From positions 1 to 7,818 of the forward strand of contig CAYGWP010000498.1 in the NCBI GenBank assembly GCA_964353455.1: a stretch of 7,818 nucleotides of DNA. The letters are read 5' to 3'. This stretch comes from CAYGWP01 sp964353455 (GTDB lineage Bacteria > Planctomycetota > Phycisphaerae > FEN-1346). Of this stretch, positions 4,820 to 7,818 are shown piece after piece; position 1 is the first letter of the stretch, and each line of letters starts with the position of its first letter. The translations under genes and the position numbers were made by a program. The notes below the pieces were generated by a model. The model searched no databases. It was not told where the DNA came from and was given only the letters and a program-made list of their open reading frames with translations.

Positions 4820-6493
4820 ATGTCTGAGCGCAACGGCGCGCAAATCCTCATTGAAGTCCTGAAGGCCGAAGGCGTCGAGGTCGTCTTCGGGATCCCCGGC
4901 GGGGTTGTCCTGCCGATCATGGATGCGTTCGGCGACACCAACCAGCCGCGCTTCATCCTCACGCGGCACGAGCAAGGCGCCGGCCATGCCGCAGACGGGT
5001 ACGCCCGCGCCACCGGCAAGGTCGGCGTGTGCCTGGCCACGTCCGGCCCCGGTGCGACGAACCTTGTAACCGCCCTGGCTACCGCCAATTTCGATTCCGT
5101 CCCGGTCGTTGCCATCACTGGACAGGTCAAGACGTTCCTTATCGGGAATGATGCCTTCCAGGAGGCCGACATCACGGGCATCACGCGCCCTATCACCAAG
5201 CACAACTACCTGGTGAAGGACGTGACGAAACTGGCCGAGTGCCTGCGTGCGGCGTTCCACATCGCGCGGACCGGCCGGCCCGGGCCGGTGCTGGTCGATA
5301 TTCCGGTGGATGTGGCCACCGCCAAGACCGATGCTCCTGTTCCCGAGAAGGTTGACCTGCCTGGCTACAGGCCCGTCTATAAGGGGAACCGGCGCCAGGT
5401 CAAGCGTGCGGCGGATGCGATTAACGCGGCCGAGCGGCCGCTGCTGTACGTCGGCGGCGGGGTCATCATCTCCGGCGCCTCGGACACGCTGCGCCAACTG
5501 GCCATGAAGGCCGGCATCCCCGTCACGACGACGCTATTGGGACTTGGGGCGTTTCCGGAAGACCATCCGCTGGCCCTTAAGATGCTGGGGATGCACGGGA
5601 CGGCTTTCGCCAACTACGCGGTCCAGGAGTCGGACCTGCTGATCGCCGTGGGCGCCCGCTTCGACGACCGCATAACGGGCGACATCAAGAAGTTCGCCCC
5701 GCACGCCAAGATCATCCACGTTGATATCGACCCGTCGAGCATCTCGAAGAACATCCGCGTCGATATCCCGGTGGTCGGCGACGCCAAAGACATCCTCGAA
5801 GGGTTGCTTGAGTTCTGCGAGCCGCGCGACCACGGCCCCTGGCTCAAGCAGATCGCCGATTGGAAGGCCAAGCACCCGCTCGTGTACAAGCCTGACGGCC
5901 TGAAGCCGCAGTACATCATCCAGCAGGTCTGCGAAGCGTCGGGCGGCAAGGCGGTCATCTGCACCGAGGTCGGCCAGAACCAGATGTGGTCGGCCCAGTG
6001 GTACACGCACCGCTATCCGCGGCATTTCATCTCATCGGGCGGCCTCGGAACGATGGGGTACGGTTTTCCGGCGGCCATCGGGGCGCAGGTCGGCCGGCCG
6101 GATGCGCTGGTGGTCGATATCGCCGGCGACGGCTCCATCCAGATGAACATCCAGGAACTCGCCACGGCCGTCCATAACAAACTGCCCGTCAAGATCTGCA
6201 TCATGAATAACGGGTACCTGGGGATGGTCCGCCAGTGGCAGGAACTGTTCTACAAGCGCCGCTACAGCGGGTCAACCCTCGATGGGAACCCCGACTTCGT
6301 CCGCCTGGCCGAGGCGTATGGGGCGAAGGGGATGCGGATCAGCAAGACGGAGGATGTGCGGCCGGCCCTGGAGAAGGCCTTCGCCGACCCGCACGTGTGG
6401 ATCCTCGACTTCATGATTGATCGCGAGGAGAACGTGTTTCCGATGGTGCCCGCGGGCGAGGCGATCGACCGCATGATCGGCGGCATGGCGTAA
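4820..6493 (+). CDS. ilvB: Acetolactate synthase, large (catalytic) subunit
   Basis: This ThDP- and FAD-dependent enzyme condenses two pyruvates to acetolactate, or pyruvate with 2-oxobutyrate to acetohydroxybutyrate, the committed step to branched-chain amino acids. The product is 557 residues, the normal length. Visible: the N-terminal pyrimidine-binding domain with catalytic Glu51 in TRHEQGAGHAADGYARA; GQV-KTFLIGNDAFQE (101-115); the FAD-contact region with GARFDDRITGD; and the ThDP motif GDG (436-438) ending at Asn463-Asn464, followed by GYLGMVRQWQ. Lys104 occupies the place of the proline in GQVP of plant enzymes. GAAGGAG at 4806-4812 gives a good ribosome binding site with seven-base spacing. 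It is first in an ilvB-ilvN-ilvC cluster and would pair with the IlvN protein encoded next. Confidence 0.98.
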   Translation: MSERNGAQILIEVLKAEGVEVVFGIPGGVVLPIMDAFGDTNQPRFILTRHEQGAGHAADGYARATGKVGVCLATSGPGATNLVTALATANFDSVPVVAITGQVKTFLIGNDAFQEADITGITRPITKHNYLVKDVTKLAECLRAAFHIARTGRPGPVLVDIPVDVATAKTDAPVPEKVDLPGYRPVYKGNRRQVKRAADAINAAERPLLYVGGGVIISGASDTLRQLAMKAGIPVTTTLLGLGAFPEDHPLALKMLGMHGTAFANYAVQESDLLIAVGARFDDRITGDIKKFAPHAKIIHVDIDPSSISKNIRVDIPVVGDAKDILEGLLEFCEPRDHGPWLKQIADWKAKHPLVYKPDGLKPQYIIQQVCEASGGKAVICTEVGQNQMWSAQWYTHRYPRHFISSGGLGTMGYGFPAAIGAQVGRPDALVVDIAGDGSIQMNIQELATAVHNKLPVKICIMNNGYLGMVRQWQELFYKRRYSGSTLDGNPDFVRLAEAYGAKGMRISKTEDVRPALEKAFADPHVWILDFMIDREENVFPMVPAGEAIDRMIGGMA

Positions 6494-6499
6494 AGGATA

Positions 6500-6637
6500 G
6501 TGACTGAGTGACGGAGTGACTGAGTGCCTGAGTAACGGCAAAGGCATTTACTTATGCGCCTCCGGCGATCCTTTACTCAGGCACTCAGGCACATAGGCAC
6601 TCAGGCACTCGCTGTACGCACTCGTCACTTGCACTCG
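6500..6637. repeat. Inverted arrays of 8-base units between ilvB and ilvN
   Basis: The left array starts at 6500 and repeats every eight bases (GTGACTGA, GTGACGGA, GTGACTGA, GTGCCTGA, then GTAACGGC). The right array starts at 6575 (ACTCAGGC, ACTCAGGC, ACATAGGC, ACTCAGGC, ACTCGCTG) and fades through further ACTC-containing units to about 6637. The unit on the right is the reverse complement of that on the left. Bases 6500-6535 and 6573-6608 pair at 30 of 36 positions, the innermost 16 without mismatch. A 37-base spacer separates them. It fills most of the 193-base gap and could fold into a long hairpin in the ilvBN mRNA. Confidence 0.85.
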
Positions 6638-6686
6638 GTATGAAGCAGCGATAGAATCGGTGCCTTGAATTCATGGGAGCGGCGCC

Positions 6687-7163
6687 ATGCGTCACATAAT
6701 CAGCGCGATAGTGGAGAACAAGCCCGGCGTCCTGGCCCACATTTCGGGGCTGTTCGCGGGGCGGGGGTTCAACATCGATTCACTGGCGGTCGGCGAGACC
6801 GAGGACCCGACCCGCAGCCGCATGACCGTTGTCGTCAAGGGCGACGATTCGGTCCTGGAGCAGGTCCGCAAGCAACTCGGCAAGATCATCGACGTCATCA
6901 AGGTGACCGACTTCTCGGACTCCGATTTCGTCGAGCGTGACCTGATGCTCATCAAGGTTGCGGTGCGGCCGGAGAAGCGCGGCGAGGTCTTCGAGGTCTG
7001 CGAGGTGTTTCGCGGCAAGGTGGTCGATATCGGCGGGAAGCACCTGACGCTCGAGATCTCCGGCCCCGAGAAGAAGGTCGAGGCCTTCATCGACCTGATG
7101 AAGCCGTACGGCATCCGCGAGGTGGTCCGCACGGGGCGGATCGCCATCGCCCGCGGTGAGTAA
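6687..7163 (+). CDS. ilvN: Acetolactate synthase, small (regulatory) subunit
   Basis: The 158-residue regulatory partner of IlvB stabilises and activates the catalytic subunit and usually carries valine feedback inhibition. The N-terminal ACT domain is clear (residues 3-75: IISAIVENKPGVLAHISGLF, then GFNIDSLAVGETEDP and SRMTVVV). The C-terminal IlvN/IlvH domain begins around FVERDLMLIKV (82-92) and ends with YGIREVVRTGRIAIARG. Gly14 and Asn29, the positions whose change relieves valine inhibition in E. coli IlvH, are both present, so feedback control is probably kept. GGGAG at 6675-6679 with a seven-base spacer supports this start. The 193-base gap after ilvB is long for an operon and is filled by the octamer arrays. 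Confidence 0.97.
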   Translation: MRHIISAIVENKPGVLAHISGLFAGRGFNIDSLAVGETEDPTRSRMTVVVKGDDSVLEQVRKQLGKIIDVIKVTDFSDSDFVERDLMLIKVAVRPEKRGEVFEVCEVFRGKVVDIGGKHLTLEISGPEKKVEAFIDLMKPYGIREVVRTGRIAIARGE

Positions 7164-7175
7164 TGTTTCAATGTT

Positions 7176-7198
7176 AGCCGCCGCGCTTGCGCGGCGCT
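7176..7198 (+). other. GC hairpin between ilvN and ilvC
   Basis: CGCCGCG (7179-7185) pairs with CGCGGCG (7190-7196) around a CTTG loop, 15 bases after the ilvN stop. An alternative pairing of AGC with GCT extends the stem with one bulged C. No T-run follows, so it may be a stabilising or processing element that adjusts ilvBN against ilvC levels. Confidence 0.45.
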
Positions 7199-7247
7199 GG
7201 CATTTGTATGATTGATACATCGGCATAACTTTAACAAGGAGGTCGTC

Positions 7248-7818
7248 ATGGCAAAGGTGTTACACGACAGCGATATCGACATGAAGCCGATCCGCGGCAA
7301 GACCGTCGCCATCATCGGCTACGGCAGCCAGGGCCACGCCCAGGCCCAGAACCTGCGCGACAGCGGCGTCCGGGTCATTGTGTCGGACCTCAAGGGCACG
7401 CCCAACTACAAACTCGCCGTAAAGCACGGCTTTAGGCCCCTCTCGGCGGCCGAGGCGACACGCAAGGCCGACATTCTCCAGATCCTCCTCCAGGACATGG
7501 TCCAGCGGACCGTCTATGAGAAGGAGATCGCGCCGAACCTGCGGGCCGGGCAGGCGCTGGGGTTCAGCCACGGCTTCAATATACACTTCAAGCAGATCGT
7601 GCCGCCGAAGAACGTCGATGTGATTATGGTGGCGCCGAAAGGCCCCGGCCACACGGTCCGCAGCGAGTACCTGCGCGGGGCGGGCGTTCCGTGCCTCTTC
7701 GCCGTCGGCCGCGATGCCACACGCACCGCCCGGAAACTGGTCCTCGCCTACGCCAAGGCCAGCGGCGGCGCGCGGGCGGGCGTCCTGGAGACCACCTTCG
7801 CCGAGGAGACCGAGACCG
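7248..7818 (+). CDS. ilvC: Ketol-acid reductoisomerase, N-terminal part (cut by window end)
   Basis: This enzyme isomerises and reduces acetolactate or acetohydroxybutyrate to the dihydroxy acid, using Mg2+ and NAD(P)H. It is the step after IlvBN. The window holds 190 residues of an expected 330-340 (class I form). Visible: the Rossmann motif GYGSQGHAQAQNLRDSG (24-40), the loop after strand beta-2 (SDLKGTPN, 46-53), LLQD (80-83), GFSHGFNIHF with His108, and VAPKGPGHTVR with Lys131. ETTFAEETET at the end leads into the metal-binding ETDLFGEQ region outside the window. The loop lacks the arginine that normally holds the NADPH phosphate. AAGGAGG at 7236-7242 with a five-base spacer is an excellent ribosome binding site. 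The coding frame has no stop before the window end. Confidence 0.97.
   Translation, partial: MAKVLHDSDIDMKPIRGKTVAIIGYGSQGHAQAQNLRDSGVRVIVSDLKGTPNYKLAVKHGFRPLSAAEATRKADILQILLQDMVQRTVYEKEIAPNLRAGQALGFSHGFNIHFKQIVPPKNVDVIMVAPKGPGHTVRSEYLRGAGVPCLFAVGRDATRTARKLVLAYAKASGGARAGVLETTFAEETET

Noticed and set aside
4309..5205. - strand open frame opposite the ilvB 5' end
   Set aside because: It is a shadow of ilvB for much of its length, and the part in the gap has no recognisable motif.
6500..6637. CRISPR array
   Set aside because: Units are 8 bases long, contiguous without spacers, and in two opposite orientations.
7207..7212. TATGAT as a -10 box for a separate ilvC promoter
   Set aside because: No -35-like hexamer at a suitable distance; the position expected for it falls inside the GC hairpin at 7176-7198.

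Overview
The window looks like a chromosomal segment from a high-GC, Gram-negative-type bacterium, most likely an uncultured member of the Planctomycetota or a close relative. Three things suggest this: ispE overlapping a spoVG that carries an internal zinc ribbon, a Tat-exported amidohydrolase, and several REP-like palindromes with a decayed RAYT (REP-associated transposase) fragment. The assignment is inference from gene content; no rRNA or marker tree is available here.

Layout, all coding on the + strand. Bases 1-389 hold a very strong inverted repeat (77-135) that can act as a terminator in both directions, a GC hairpin and a plausible sigma-70 promoter. ispE (390-1292, isoprenoid precursor synthesis) overlaps spoVG (1289-1822) by four bases; spoVG is followed by two hairpins. 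A GTG-started, Tat-signal YtcJ-type amidohydrolase (1947-3656) follows. Bases 3657-3953 hold a hairpin, a REP-like element and the frameshifted 3' end of a RAYT transposase gene. A small three-helix membrane protein of unknown function (3954-4229) starts five bases after that remnant.

Bases 4230-4819 are a 590-base gene-free stretch with a nested inverted repeat, another REP-like fragment, a candidate promoter and a run of GC-rich stem-loops. It leads into ilvB (4820-6493), ilvN (6687-7163) and ilvC (7248 to beyond the window end). These three encode the large and regulatory subunits of acetolactate synthase and ketol-acid reductoisomerase, the first two shared steps of valine, leucine and isoleucine synthesis. 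The ilvB-ilvN gap contains an unusual pair of inverted arrays of 8-base units.

The coding content is mainly housekeeping. I do not see a defence system, CRISPR array or complete mobile element. The most interesting signals are the SpoVG/zinc-ribbon protein, the structured region upstream of ilvB, the inverted octamer arrays, the REP/RAYT relics spread through the intergenic gaps, and a reductoisomerase whose cofactor loop lacks the usual phosphate-binding arginine.
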